The notes below the pieces were generated by a model. That model saw nothing but the letters and a program-made list of their open reading frames with translations, was not told where the DNA came from and did no database searches. The position numbers and the translations under genes were made by a program. From CBDDKS01 sp965230335 (lineage in GTDB: Bacteria; Pseudomonadota; Gammaproteobacteria; Enterobacterales; Kangiellaceae), in the NCBI GenBank assembly GCA_965230335.1, contig CBDDKS010000006.1, forward strand, positions 62,001 through 126,000: a stretch of DNA of 64,000 nt, given 5' to 3'. Of the stretch, positions 44,993 to 53,866 are shown one piece after another. How positions within the stretch are numbered: position 1 is the stretch's first letter; each line of letters begins with the position of its first letter.

Positions 44993-45481
44993 ATGAAATC
45001 AAAACATTATACCATTTTGGGTTTATTATCCTCCGCATTAATATTTTTCTTTGCCAGTCACTTATCAGCAAAAAATAACTCTGAGGAAAAAAGTAAAGGC
45101 TACAAAGCCTTAAAAGCAGAATCTGTACACAGTCAGAAAAATGTTCACAAACGTACAAAACCTGTAGCTCGTGTCTACACATCTAACGATGATGTCCCTG
45201 CTGCACCGCCCCCCCCTGAAGTCAAACATGATGGTCCTCGCAGCGGTAAAAAAGTCTACGACACCTATTGTACTGCTTGTCATAGCACCACAGCTCTTGG
45301 TGCCCCAGTAAAAGGAACTGACGTCTGGAAAGATCTGTTAAAAAATAAAGGTGGTATAGATGGTCTGGTCACATCAGCCATAAAAGGAGTACCTCCCAAT
45401 ATGCCTCCCAAAGGTACCTGTATGGATTGTTCCGATGAAGAACTCAAAACAGCTATACAATTTATGATTGATGGAAAGTAA
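44993..45481 (+). CDS. Cytochrome c5-type protein
   Basis: 162 residues. N-terminal hydrophobic signal or anchor (ILGLLSSALIFFFASHLSA), a Lys-rich and Pro-rich linker (AAPPPPEVKHDGPRSGKKVY), then a class I cytochrome c domain. The haem site is C93-TA-C96-H97 and the likely distal Met is in VPPNMPPKGTC. The extra Cys pair CMDC near the end is typical of cytochrome c5. A periplasmic electron carrier to a terminal oxidase. Divergent from acs and closed by a strong terminator at 45531. Confidence 0.92.
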   Translation: MKSKHYTILGLLSSALIFFFASHLSAKNNSEEKSKGYKALKAESVHSQKNVHKRTKPVARVYTSNDDVPAAPPPPEVKHDGPRSGKKVYDTYCTACHSTTALGAPVKGTDVWKDLLKNKGGIDGLVTSAIKGVPPNMPPKGTCMDCSDEELKTAIQFMIDGK

Positions 45482-45530
45482 ATAAACGGCCTTTCAACCT
45501 GAAGCGGTTTAATGAACTTTAACAAAGCAG

Positions 45531-45571
45531 ACAAAAAGGTTGTCGTGTACTTGAAACAACAACCTTTTTGT
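45531..45571. terminator. Terminator between cytochrome c5 and the convergent porin gene
   Basis: ACAAAAAGGTTGT (45531-45543) pairs perfectly with ACAACCTTTTTGT (45559-45571). The T-run is inside the stem on either strand, so it can serve both converging transcripts. Confidence 0.75.
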
Positions 45572-45645
45572 ACAATATAAATTCCATATTTTATAAAGCT
45601 CTACCAAGCTATCCTTATTCATTTTATTTATTCCGTTCATTTTAT

Positions 45646-46728
45646 TTAAAAATAAGCATGTGCCTGTAAAAATAATTCATCCGTTTCTGTAAAACGATTA
45701 TCATCACTTTGCAAACTTCTGATCCCCGTTCGAAACTGTGTAAATGACCAGGGAAAATATTCCCAGACCAAACTCAAGCGAGAACGATCAAAAGTTAAAA
45801 CACCTTCTTCTACTTCGTGCTCTTCCAAGGTTAATTTAACGTTATGTCCCTTGGTAACCGCAATATTGGCTTCCACTAGAAATACCGTCTGTTCACTGTC
45901 TGGTGCAACCCCTGAATTTTTATCATCAATCCTGTCTATTTCCAATAACCATGAAACGGATTTCCAGTGTAATCCGGCAAACACACCATACATACTTCTA
46001 TCACCAAAATCTGTATGATTATCCGAAAAACTGATGCCGATACGCCCTGCATTTTTGATCCAGCTTGTGCGCAAACTCACCGCTTTTCCCGTATCCACTT
46101 CATTACCTCCACCAGCACCATTGGTTATGGCTAATTGATGTTGCCAATTAGGAGCATCAAAGCCTAACTCAATACCATTATCATTCGCTGTAAAATTGAC
46201 ACCCGTGACTTCGCGAATAAAAGCCGTATCATCTTCAATACGCCAACCAAACGGTTGGAAAAAACGACCTGCTTTAACATACCATTGTCCTTGCGAAATC
46301 TTTACCCAGGCTTCTCTGTTTAAAGACCCGCCAGGTGCAACCTGTTGATCAAGGTATAAAGTCACGTGTTTATTCACTTTAAGACTGCCATATAAAGTCA
46401 CTCTATCCGTTAAAAACTCCAACAGATTGCTATCATCTGTCAATTCAAGATGACGTGCACTAAATCTGGCATTACCACCAATAGAAACACGATCGTTCAG
46501 TTTTAACAGGGCTCCTAAAGATTCTCCCTGCAATGGTGATTGCGACAAAATGTTCTGTCCATAAATACCACCAAACTCTGTACGTTGTCCGCCCCCTGCA
46601 GGATTAACATGACAACTACTACAAGGGTTGCCTGTTTTAATCGCCAGATAAGGCTCTGCTAACAATGGTTTCACCAATAGAAAAACCGTTATCCCCCAAA
46701 ACAATCGACTTTTTAACAATAACTTCAT
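45646..46728 (-). CDS. Outer membrane porin with N-terminal haem c site
   Basis: 360 residues. The signal peptide ends LLVKPLLA. Immediately after it comes a haem-binding C36-SS-C39-H40 in the context KTGNPCSSCHVNPAGGGQRTE. The rest is alternating beta strand ending in an aromatic residue (HAYF), typical of an outer membrane barrel of about 14-16 strands. This plan, one haem c plugged into a porin, is like the Fe(II)-oxidising Cyc2 fusions, although the haem-box context (NPAGGG) is that of a different, uncharacterised family. It overlaps the lipoprotein gene stop by one base (TAATG), so the two are coupled and probably form one electron-transfer unit in the outer membrane. Confidence 0.78.
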   Translation of the reverse strand: MKLLLKSRLFWGITVFLLVKPLLAEPYLAIKTGNPCSSCHVNPAGGGQRTEFGGIYGQNILSQSPLQGESLGALLKLNDRVSIGGNARFSARHLELTDDSNLLEFLTDRVTLYGSLKVNKHVTLYLDQQVAPGGSLNREAWVKISQGQWYVKAGRFFQPFGWRIEDDTAFIREVTGVNFTANDNGIELGFDAPNWQHQLAITNGAGGGNEVDTGKAVSLRTSWIKNAGRIGISFSDNHTDFGDRSMYGVFAGLHWKSVSWLLEIDRIDDKNSGVAPDSEQTVFLVEANIAVTKGHNVKLTLEEHEVEEGVLTFDRSRLSLVWEYFPWSFTQFRTGIRSLQSDDNRFTETDELFLQAHAYF

Positions 46729-47522
46729 TAGTTATTCTCCGCTCCATTGGTGATCCAATCTCTAATCAATTGAATGTCTTCATTACTCAATGGTGCTCTA
46801 CCACCGGCTGGCATTCTGCCACCCACTGTTTGAGTTCCTTCTATCTTTTGTACCAACAAGCTGTTATCTGCATCATTGGGAATCACACGAGTAAAACTAT
46901 TATTCTGTGAACTCAATACACTCACGATATTGGAAAAAGCTAATCCGGATGACAAGTTTAAGCCCGCCCTTGGCGAACTCCCTGTATGACACCCTGAAAG
47001 AGCACAATTCACATTAAAAATATCCGTCTGAATCACACTTAACAAGGCTGCCCTAGGTGGCTCAATGATAAACTGACTGACAAAGTCACCACCTTCAGTA
47101 CCATCATCATCACCATCCAGTAATACACCATCATCATCTTCAATACCATTAATACCACTTCCTAAAGCAGTCACTTGGTAAGTATCAGCAGCATCAGTAT
47201 TATTTGAAATATCCAATGTAACCAGTGTACCGACTTGATTAACGCCGCTGATGGTTAAAACAACTTCATTACCATCAGTAAATCTTCCATCTCCTCCACT
47301 CGCCAAAACTTCGAACTGCTCTGCTGATAGCACATCAGGTGCTCTATTAAAGCTTAACTGGATATTATCAGGAAGCTCACTTAATGACTCTCCTTCATCT
47401 GGAGATATTTCAGTCACATTCAGTGTTGTTGTTGAATTGGAAGAATCACTGCCACAACCTGTAACAATCAGTGCTAAGAGCATGAAAATAAAGCTATTTT
47501 TTATTTTTGATAAACTATTCAT
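46728..47522 (-). CDS. Lipoprotein with Ig-like domain and cytochrome-like tail
   Basis: 264 residues from the ATG at 47522 (AGAGG upstream). Signal peptide IFMLLALIVTGC with lipobox VTGC. Residues about 30-130 form a bacterial Ig-like (SbsA-type) domain (EISPDEGESLSELPDNIQLS), with an Asp-rich loop DDDGVLLDGDDDGTEGG after it. The C-terminal 90 residues resemble cytochrome-like domains of lipoproteins, with CALSGCH (CX4CH, a non-standard haem motif) and RMPAGGRAPLSNEDIQLIRDWI, where Met may be a ligand. First gene of the pair with the porin. Probably faces the periplasm or surface and passes electrons to or from the porin's haem. Confidence 0.75.
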   Translation of the reverse strand: MNSLSKIKNSFIFMLLALIVTGCGSDSSNSTTTLNVTEISPDEGESLSELPDNIQLSFNRAPDVLSAEQFEVLASGGDGRFTDGNEVVLTISGVNQVGTLVTLDISNNTDAADTYQVTALGSGINGIEDDDGVLLDGDDDGTEGGDFVSQFIIEPPRAALLSVIQTDIFNVNCALSGCHTGSSPRAGLNLSSGLAFSNIVSVLSSQNNSFTRVIPNDADNSLLVQKIEGTQTVGGRMPAGGRAPLSNEDIQLIRDWITNGAENN

Positions 47523-47704
47523 AAAGTTACCTCTGTGCCTAAAACATAGGTTATTATCATAAATTGATAAATACACAATTTAAGTATCTTGATAGCCAGA
47601 AAAGGTTCATAAGAGAAAAATAATATGGATTGAACCTTTTTTAATAAAAGTACAACTAACTTTAATAGTTTGGCAAATTTCAAGTTCTTTGAAACGAATC
47701 CTCT

Positions 47705-47763
47705 AAATATAACTCATTCTTTAAATACAACTCGAGTTAAATACAATTCAAATGAAATACAAC
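47705..47763 (+). promoter_or_regulatory. Array of AAATACAAC repeats before the ECF sigma gene
   Basis: Four near-identical 9-mers start at 47705 (AAATATAAC), 47723 (AAATACAAC), 47739 (AAATACAAT) and 47755 (AAATACAAC), spaced 18, 16 and 16 bases. Two more occur before the anti-sigma gene (48343 AAATACTAT and 48358 AAATACAAC, spaced 15). The near-helical spacing suggests cooperative binding of a regulator, or slippage-derived repeats. The array lies within 80 bases of the GTG start of the sigma gene. Confidence 0.5.
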
Positions 47764-47784
47764 CCAAAAGGTTAAACACTGATT

Positions 47785-48312
47785 GTGACTCATCTGATTG
47801 ATGCACAACTCCTGGAAAAAATCATTCGTAAAGACAGACAAGCTCTCAAACAATTGTACTGTCGCTATGAAAAACGATTGGCTCATTTTTTGTTACGTAT
47901 GACACACGATAAAGAATTGGTCGCAGAAGTGATTAATGATGTCTTTTTTGTTGTCTGGGAAAAAGCCAGTGAATTTCGTCATGAAGCCCAGTTATCCACT
48001 TGGTTGATAGGTATTGCCTATAGAAAAGCCTTAAATGCTATTAAAAAAGAAAAAAAACAAACAGTGCCCAATCACTTATCATCTCAAGATAATGAACTGT
48101 TCGCCATGAACACCCATGAAACCGAAATGGATATCGAGCGAATCATAAAACATTTATCACCAGAACAAAGAGCCGTCATGGAACTCACCTATTTTTTAGG
48201 TTATAACTACAAAGAAATTGGATTAATGTTAGGTTGTCCTGAAAATACAATAAAAACCAGAATGTTTTATGCAAGAAAAAAATTAAAGCAAGAACTGAAT
48301 GATAAATTGTAA
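47785..48312 (+). CDS. ECF sigma factor (sigma-70 family)
   Basis: 175 residues from a GTG start (AAGG upstream). Region 2 (ELVAEVINDVFFVVWEKASEF and STWLIGIAYRKALNAIKK) binds core polymerase and the -10; region 4 (LSPEQRAVMELTYFLGYNYKEIGLMLG, ending ENTIKTRMFYARKKLKQEL) binds the -35. It lacks extra domains. The next gene, 67 bases on, is a membrane anti-sigma factor, so this is a classical sensing pair. Its targets probably include this operon and the protease and OMP genes downstream. Confidence 0.92.
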   Translation: MTHLIDAQLLEKIIRKDRQALKQLYCRYEKRLAHFLLRMTHDKELVAEVINDVFFVVWEKASEFRHEAQLSTWLIGIAYRKALNAIKKEKKQTVPNHLSSQDNELFAMNTHETEMDIERIIKHLSPEQRAVMELTYFLGYNYKEIGLMLGCPENTIKTRMFYARKKLKQELNDKL

Positions 48313-48379
48313 CTAAACATACGGATAGTGTTCTATCCAATTAAATACTATAGAGTAAAATACAACAGAGTAAAAACTT

Positions 48380-49036
48380 ATGACCAACAGAACGCCCAAT
48401 GATGAACATGAGTATATAGAAATGCTAATCCCGTGGTATATTAAAGGGGCACTAAATGAAGAAGAAACCAATAAAGTATCCCAACATTTAGAGCACTGCC
48501 CAATATGCCAAAAAACACTCAATCGTGAATTGAAATTATCCAGGGCATTTCAACAACCACCTGATGATTTGGACACCTATCTTTCACAACAAGAACAACA
48601 TTTTCAACAATTAGAAAAAATCATTGATGATACCAGTCATAGTAACAATTATCTCAACGTTAGTGCTTATCGTAAAAAGTCAAAATGGATGACTATGGCT
48701 TTTTCTACTGCCTGTGTATTATTATGTGTTGTCAGTATTTTATTTTTTAATCATGTGTATCATACAAAAAATCATAATGAACTCTCTTACCAATTACTTA
48801 CTCATGAAAAACGGGCAAATGACAATACACCTTTATTTCAAATCATATTTCATCCCGATACTCAGGAAAAAATAATACGTCAGTTTTTTATTGAATTTGA
48901 TACAGTATTATTATCAGCACCTAGTACCAAAGGTGTTTATCGTTTCACCATTCATAACCAACAAAATAATCCACATGATGTTTTAGAAACCATAAGAAAT
49001 AAACCCTACATTTTATGGGCAGAAATAGAGATTTAA
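48380..49036 (+). CDS. Membrane anti-sigma factor with zinc-finger domain
   Basis: 218 residues. N-terminal ASD/zf-HC2-type domain: the HxxxCxxC zinc motif is in SQHLEHCPICQKTL. One membrane helix at about 100-120 (MAFSTACVLLCVVSILFF). The periplasmic C-terminus of about 95 residues ends in a KPYILWAEIEI strand with an ANQQ-like fold that is not recognised. It holds the ECF sigma at the membrane until a signal arrives, by proteolysis or conformational change. It is followed 2 bases later by the subtilisin gene. Confidence 0.85.
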   Translation: MTNRTPNDEHEYIEMLIPWYIKGALNEEETNKVSQHLEHCPICQKTLNRELKLSRAFQQPPDDLDTYLSQQEQHFQQLEKIIDDTSHSNNYLNVSAYRKKSKWMTMAFSTACVLLCVVSILFFNHVYHTKNHNELSYQLLTHEKRANDNTPLFQIIFHPDTQEKIIRQFFIEFDTVLLSAPSTKGVYRFTIHNQQNNPHDVLETIRNKPYILWAEIEI

Positions 49037-49038
49037 TC

Positions 49039-50310
49039 ATGCAGTTCAAACCTTACTTTTTATTGATACTTACCCTGCTATCCAGCTATATTCTTGTATC
49101 CTGTCATTCACACTCCATCATATCCCATTCACAAGAAAAGATTTCAAATTCATCTATAAAAGAAACCTTTGATGTGCAGACTTCCCATAAAAAAACATTA
49201 CCTAAAATATTGGTAAGTTTTAAACTAAAACCTGCCATCAATCATTGGCGCTCCAAACCTTTATACACAGCTCATTCTGAAAAATGGCAAGTCTCCTTAT
49301 TTCAAAGAAAGTCCGCAAAAAAACTCAGTAACCAATATAACATACGGTTTATTGAAGACTGGCCTCTAGAATCCATCGATCTTTATTGTGTTATCTATCA
49401 AATGAAAGGAACAGGTAACTTAGAGGAACTCATAAAAAATCTTCAGAAAAATCCTGATATCATCACAGCAAAAATAATACAAGATTATTCTTTATTGAAT
49501 ACGCCCAAAAAAACTAAAGATCCTTATTTGGATCTTCAATTTGGTCAACACAAAAATAATATTCTAGCATTACATCAATTTTCTCAAGGGAAAAATATTA
49601 AAATTGGTATCATTGATACTCATATTGATCAGAATCATCCAGAATTACAAGGTCAGGTATCTTTAGAGCGCTCATTGTTATCTCAAACACAACAAGCTTC
49701 TAAACGACATGGCACCGCAATAGCTTCTATCATATCTGCAAAAAAAAATAATGGCCAAGGCATTATGGGTATTGCTCCTCTATCAAAAATATTTTCCTAT
49801 GCTGCGTGTGGTTTAAAAAATAAAAAAGAAAGTTGTGCTACGGATGCTATAACCAAAGCCATCAATTATGCCATCTTAGACAATGTCAATATTATCAATT
49901 TAAGTTTATCTGGACCTAAAGATCCTTTAATCATGCGATTAATAGATAAAGCTTTAGAAAAAAAAATTACTATCATTGCTGCTTATGACACTTCTCGTCA
50001 AAATGGTGGTTTTCCTGCTGCAATAAAAGGTGTACATGCTATCCATCAAAATATCTCACCACATTTATGGTTTACTCATGACGAATGGTTTGGCGCTCAA
50101 GCGGGTGGTGGTTATCAGTTTTTTTCTGGCAGTTCTATATCCACAGCCTGTGTCAGTGCCATCACAGCTTTAATTCATGAGAAGTTACCAAAAGAAGAAA
50201 TATCGAATATATTGACTAAACTATTACAACAAAATTTGCATTCTTTTCATCAGTTTCATAAGCACCCTATTCTCAATGAGTTAGTCAAACAGACTCAAAA
50301 TAATACTTAA
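49039..50310 (+). CDS. Subtilisin-like lipoprotein protease (S8)
   Basis: 423 residues from the ATG at 49039, chosen because it gives the lipobox signal FLLILTLLSSYILVSC. An N-terminal ~150-residue prodomain-like region is followed by the S8 fold: Asp in IGIIDTHIDQNHPELQ, His in SKRHGTAIASIIS, and Ser in FFSGSSISTACVSAI. The Asn of the oxyanion hole in AAYDTSRQNGG is altered (Asp in AAYDTS), so the enzyme may be weak or specialised. Next to a sigma/anti-sigma pair it may cleave the anti-sigma or process the OMP downstream. Ten bases before the next gene, same operon. Confidence 0.82.
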   Translation: MQFKPYFLLILTLLSSYILVSCHSHSIISHSQEKISNSSIKETFDVQTSHKKTLPKILVSFKLKPAINHWRSKPLYTAHSEKWQVSLFQRKSAKKLSNQYNIRFIEDWPLESIDLYCVIYQMKGTGNLEELIKNLQKNPDIITAKIIQDYSLLNTPKKTKDPYLDLQFGQHKNNILALHQFSQGKNIKIGIIDTHIDQNHPELQGQVSLERSLLSQTQQASKRHGTAIASIISAKKNNGQGIMGIAPLSKIFSYAACGLKNKKESCATDAITKAINYAILDNVNIINLSLSGPKDPLIMRLIDKALEKKITIIAAYDTSRQNGGFPAAIKGVHAIHQNISPHLWFTHDEWFGAQAGGGYQFFSGSSISTACVSAITALIHEKLPKEEISNILTKLLQQNLHSFHQFHKHPILNELVKQTQNNT

Positions 50311-50320
50311 TGGATCTCTT

Positions 50321-51052
50321 ATGTTGATCTTCAAAAAAAGTAAATACTTTTTTTCACTAGTTATCTTTTATCTATTTTTCCTTTCTTCTTTTTCCTTTGC
50401 ACAATCGCATCAACATTCAAATCATCATTCTAATTTTGAAGGCACTCTATCCATTGCATCAAATGTTTATTTATTTGGTATACGACAAGAGGATAACCGT
50501 TTCATACCTGAACTTACCTTAAAATACCTACCTAGCTCTACTATAAGTATTGGTATTACTGCTAACACATTTAATGCCAATTTCAGTCAGGAAAGAATAA
50601 ACAGCACTCATACTTTTTTAAACTATCAAACTTCCATTAATAAGAATAACGAATTATCTACTTATATAGGTCAATATCGATTCAATGGCAATGTCAATTT
50701 TGATAATAGAGTATTCAAACAAATAGGCACCAGTTTGTTTATTCATAATACATTTTCTCTTAATCTGGATTATCAGGAAACCTGGTTAGTCAATAACAGC
50801 AATATCTTATCTTTTACTGCCAGTTACACTTATCCACTTTCAGAGAAATATTATCATGATATCACTTTAAGACACTCTTCTATTAAAAATAGCTTTAGTT
50901 ATAATTACCTTGAGTTGGGATTATCTCACTTCTTTTCATCTTCATTTCTGGCAAGAGTTTCACATTTAACTTCTAATTACAGACATAAAATCAATATCAA
51001 CAATCCAAGTCATGAAAGTGATTTTACTGTTAGAGTCAGCTACTTTTTCTAA
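50321..51052 (+). CDS. Small outer membrane beta-barrel protein
   Basis: 243 residues. Signal peptide (FFSLVIFYLFFLSSFSFAQ), then a His-rich start to the mature protein (SHQHSNHHSNFEG), a possible metal site. The remainder is amphipathic beta strand ending SDFTVRVSYFF, with the terminal Phe that BamA recognises. SIASNVYLFGIRQEDN resembles the first strand of TorF-family putative porins; this is a weak match. Last gene of the sigma/anti-sigma/protease operon. It could be the sensed or the protected outer membrane component. Confidence 0.72.
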   Translation: MLIFKKSKYFFSLVIFYLFFLSSFSFAQSHQHSNHHSNFEGTLSIASNVYLFGIRQEDNRFIPELTLKYLPSSTISIGITANTFNANFSQERINSTHTFLNYQTSINKNNELSTYIGQYRFNGNVNFDNRVFKQIGTSLFIHNTFSLNLDYQETWLVNNSNILSFTASYTYPLSEKYYHDITLRHSSIKNSFSYNYLELGLSHFFSSSFLARVSHLTSNYRHKININNPSHESDFTVRVSYFF

Positions 51053-51083
51053 TATTAAAAAAAATCATTTAATCAATAATACC

Positions 51084-51134
51084 AGGAGTTGTTTATCTTT
51101 TATAGGTTAAACCTGTAAAAGATAAACAACCCCT
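51084..51134. repeat. Inverted-repeat element, family B, minimal copy
   Basis: 51 bp: AGGAGTTGTTTATCTTTTAT (continuing AGGTT) faces its inverse complement (ACCTGTAAAAGATAAACAAC, continuing CCCT) almost directly, giving a long hairpin that can act as a bidirectional terminator between the convergent OMP and GGDEF-EAL genes. The last bases overlap the TAG stop (51133-51135) of the latter. Confidence 0.72.
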
Positions 51135-53535
51135 ACATTAAATGTTTCAGTTCCTCTAAAGGCTGTGGCTTATAAAAATAATAGCCTTGTCCATAATCAA
51201 CCAACATGTTTTTCAAAATATCATATTGTTCTAAATATTCGATACCTTCAGCAACAATGTTAATTTCCAGTGATTTGGCTAAAGATACAATCGATTTAAC
51301 AATGGATTTGGATTTTTGAGATTCGTTCAATGAAGTAACAAATGAGCGATCAATTTTTAATGTATCTATAGGCAAATTATGTAAATAGTTTAATGAAGAA
51401 TATCCCGTACCAAAATCATCCAAAATAACTTTTACACCCAAATTTCGAATTTTTTCCAATAGAATCATGGCATTTTTTATATTATGAATTAATGCTTTTT
51501 CTGTTATTTCAATATTTAAACTGTTAGGCAATAGATTATATTTTTTATATAAATATTCAAAAACCTGATAGAAATTAGAGCGGGATATTGAATTACCGGA
51601 AATATTTACATTTAAATAAAGATGATGTTGTCCTTCTTCCTGCCATCGTTGCAATAATTGTGCTGATTTTTCAAGTACATATTGATCAATCTGTAATATA
51701 TGCCCAGACTTCTCTGCCACATCAATAAACTCATCTGGCATAATTAAAGATTTTTTAGGATGTCGCCAACGAATCAATGCTTCAAAACCTACAATTTCGG
51801 CATTATCCAATTGTGCAATAGGTTGAAGGTATAACAAAAACTCATCCTTTGATATTGCCCGATTCAACTCATGTTCTATTTGTTTAAAATTATTAAATAA
51901 TTTGCGATCATCCATTTCACTAAACACATAACAACTCCTTCCCATATCTTTGGCCAAATACATAGCATCATCTGCAAGCTTAATTAACGCATCACTTTCA
52001 ATATCTTTATCTTGAGAAGAAGCAATACCAAGAGATACAGAAATAAAAATATCAGCAACATCGGTTTCTACAGGTACCTCAAAAGCAGCAATAATTTTTT
52101 TAGCGATAGATTCTAATTGATTTTTTGAATTGTTTTTTTTCAATAATACAGCAAATTCATCACCACCTAAACGAGCAAAAATACTATGTTTAGGCAAACA
52201 TGACGTAATAACCTGACTCACTTTTTTAATTAACTGGTCACCAACATGGTGACCATAAGTGTCATTAACAAATTTAAAATGATCAACATCGATAAAAATA
52301 ACCGTTAACTTGGCATTCTTCTTATATTGACATTCTATAATAGATTCTTCTAATTTTTTATGAAACATCATTCTATTAGGCAATCCACTTAACTCATCAT
52401 GTAATGCCATATTTTGTAAAAGCATTTCTTCTTCTTTTCTATGAACTGCCAAACTGATTTGTCCACAAACATATGAAAGAAAATATTTATCATCTTCATT
52501 AAATATTTTTTCATTCTCCGTATCAAAAATAATGGCAGCACCTTTAAGTGATTCAGAAATCAATAATGGTGCCGATAGCCAGGATGTAATTGTTTCTAAC
52601 TGGGAATGAGGATAAATATGTTTCCCACTGGATAATATTTCATCTTTTTCAAGGTAAAATATACTTCCAGCAGAAATAGATGAAAAGAACAAACTGTTCT
52701 TCAACTTTTTTTGAGGAATACAAAACCTTGAATCATAATTATCATCCGGTGTTTGCCATATCGGAAATTCTATCAGTTTCTCTGTCTCTTTATATAATGC
52801 GATAACAAAATACTCTGATGATAATAATCCATGAATGAGTGCACCCAGCTGTTTATAAAACTCTTCTATAGACTCTGTTGTATGTACCAGTTCAGCAATA
52901 TCAAAAATGGTTTTTTGCAAGCGTTGACTTTTATCCAAATCTGATATGGTTGATTTTAATATTTCGATGGAACTCAATCTTGCATATTTTGTTGTAATAA
53001 TATCAGCAATAGCGGTTAGTGTTTTTAAATGATGTTCAGTAAAAAAATCCTTTTTGTCATTTTCTGAATCAATCACACCCACCAACTTATTTTCATAAAC
53101 AATAGGCACAGCTAATTCAGAGCTTCTTAACATATCATCCATAATATAATTTTTATCAATGGAAGTATCATTCACAAGCACCGCTTTTTTTTCCTTTGCA
53201 CATCGACCAACAATACCTTCTCCTAAAGATAAGGTTATAGGATGTAATATATCGTGCCCACTGGGATTTTTATTACCATAGGCTGCTTTTTGAATTAATT
53301 GTTGACTCTGTTCATCCCATAAGTAAATCACACAATCATCAAAACCCAATTCTCCGATAATATTTTCTGTTAACAACCAAAAAATTTCCTCCAGTGAATC
53401 AATGTTAATCACTAACGATATAAAATCAATAAGAGCTCGTAAATAGCGATTACTTTGTCTTAATGCATCAAAGCTTTTCGTTTTAGGTAAGTAACTTTCA
53501 CTGCCTAAAAGCTTATCAATCTGTTTTCTACTCAC
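51133..53535 (-). CDS. GAF-GAF-GGDEF-EAL cyclic-di-GMP protein
   Basis: 800 residues, no membrane helix. Two GAF sensor domains (about 30-190 and 210-370), a diguanylate cyclase domain with ARLGGDEFAVLL (active site intact), and a phosphodiesterase domain starting VGFEALIRWRHP (EAL intact) with DDFGTGYSSLNYLHNLPIDTLKID. Both activities may be present and switched by the GAF domains. It controls c-di-GMP and probably biofilm or pilus-based motility, which fits the type IV pilus genes. Divergent from ttcA. Its stop lies in a family B repeat. Confidence 0.92.
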   Translation of the reverse strand: MSRKQIDKLLGSESYLPKTKSFDALRQSNRYLRALIDFISLVINIDSLEEIFWLLTENIIGELGFDDCVIYLWDEQSQQLIQKAAYGNKNPSGHDILHPITLSLGEGIVGRCAKEKKAVLVNDTSIDKNYIMDDMLRSSELAVPIVYENKLVGVIDSENDKKDFFTEHHLKTLTAIADIITTKYARLSSIEILKSTISDLDKSQRLQKTIFDIAELVHTTESIEEFYKQLGALIHGLLSSEYFVIALYKETEKLIEFPIWQTPDDNYDSRFCIPQKKLKNSLFFSSISAGSIFYLEKDEILSSGKHIYPHSQLETITSWLSAPLLISESLKGAAIIFDTENEKIFNEDDKYFLSYVCGQISLAVHRKEEEMLLQNMALHDELSGLPNRMMFHKKLEESIIECQYKKNAKLTVIFIDVDHFKFVNDTYGHHVGDQLIKKVSQVITSCLPKHSIFARLGGDEFAVLLKKNNSKNQLESIAKKIIAAFEVPVETDVADIFISVSLGIASSQDKDIESDALIKLADDAMYLAKDMGRSCYVFSEMDDRKLFNNFKQIEHELNRAISKDEFLLYLQPIAQLDNAEIVGFEALIRWRHPKKSLIMPDEFIDVAEKSGHILQIDQYVLEKSAQLLQRWQEEGQHHLYLNVNISGNSISRSNFYQVFEYLYKKYNLLPNSLNIEITEKALIHNIKNAMILLEKIRNLGVKVILDDFGTGYSSLNYLHNLPIDTLKIDRSFVTSLNESQKSKSIVKSIVSLAKSLEINIVAEGIEYLEQYDILKNMLVDYGQGYYFYKPQPLEELKHLM

Positions 53536-53708
53536 AATGGTCTCATTAACTTATACAGGTTAAAGCGTGTTAAGGCAGTAAAAAAAAAGGTTATTTATTT
53601 ATAATAGACGAAATCATCTTATTCTTTCAAATTTGAAGTGTTTGGCATAAGACATCATTAAATCTGCTATTACATTGTTTTTTATAGCTTTTTTTAAAAA
53701 GCCTATAC

Positions 53709-53756
53709 ATTTTATACCCATATTTTATGGATATAAAATAGTGTGGATTTTCACAC
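53709..53756. promoter_or_regulatory. Two stem-loops in the divergent region before ttcA
   Basis: In the 331-base gap between the divergent GGDEF-EAL and ttcA starts, ATTTTATACCCAT (53709-53721) pairs with ATGGATATAAAAT (one mismatch) and GTGTG pairs with CACAC at 53741-53756. An operator or an mRNA leader structure is possible; nothing else is recognised in this gap. Confidence 0.4.
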
Positions 53757-53866
53757 TGCCAGTAGGCGTTATAAAAAAATTCAAGTATACTTAAGTTTTT
53801 TAAATAAATCAGTAGGTTAGTTAAGAGTTCTTAATCTTTCCCCATTGCTTAACCTTCCCCAATTTA

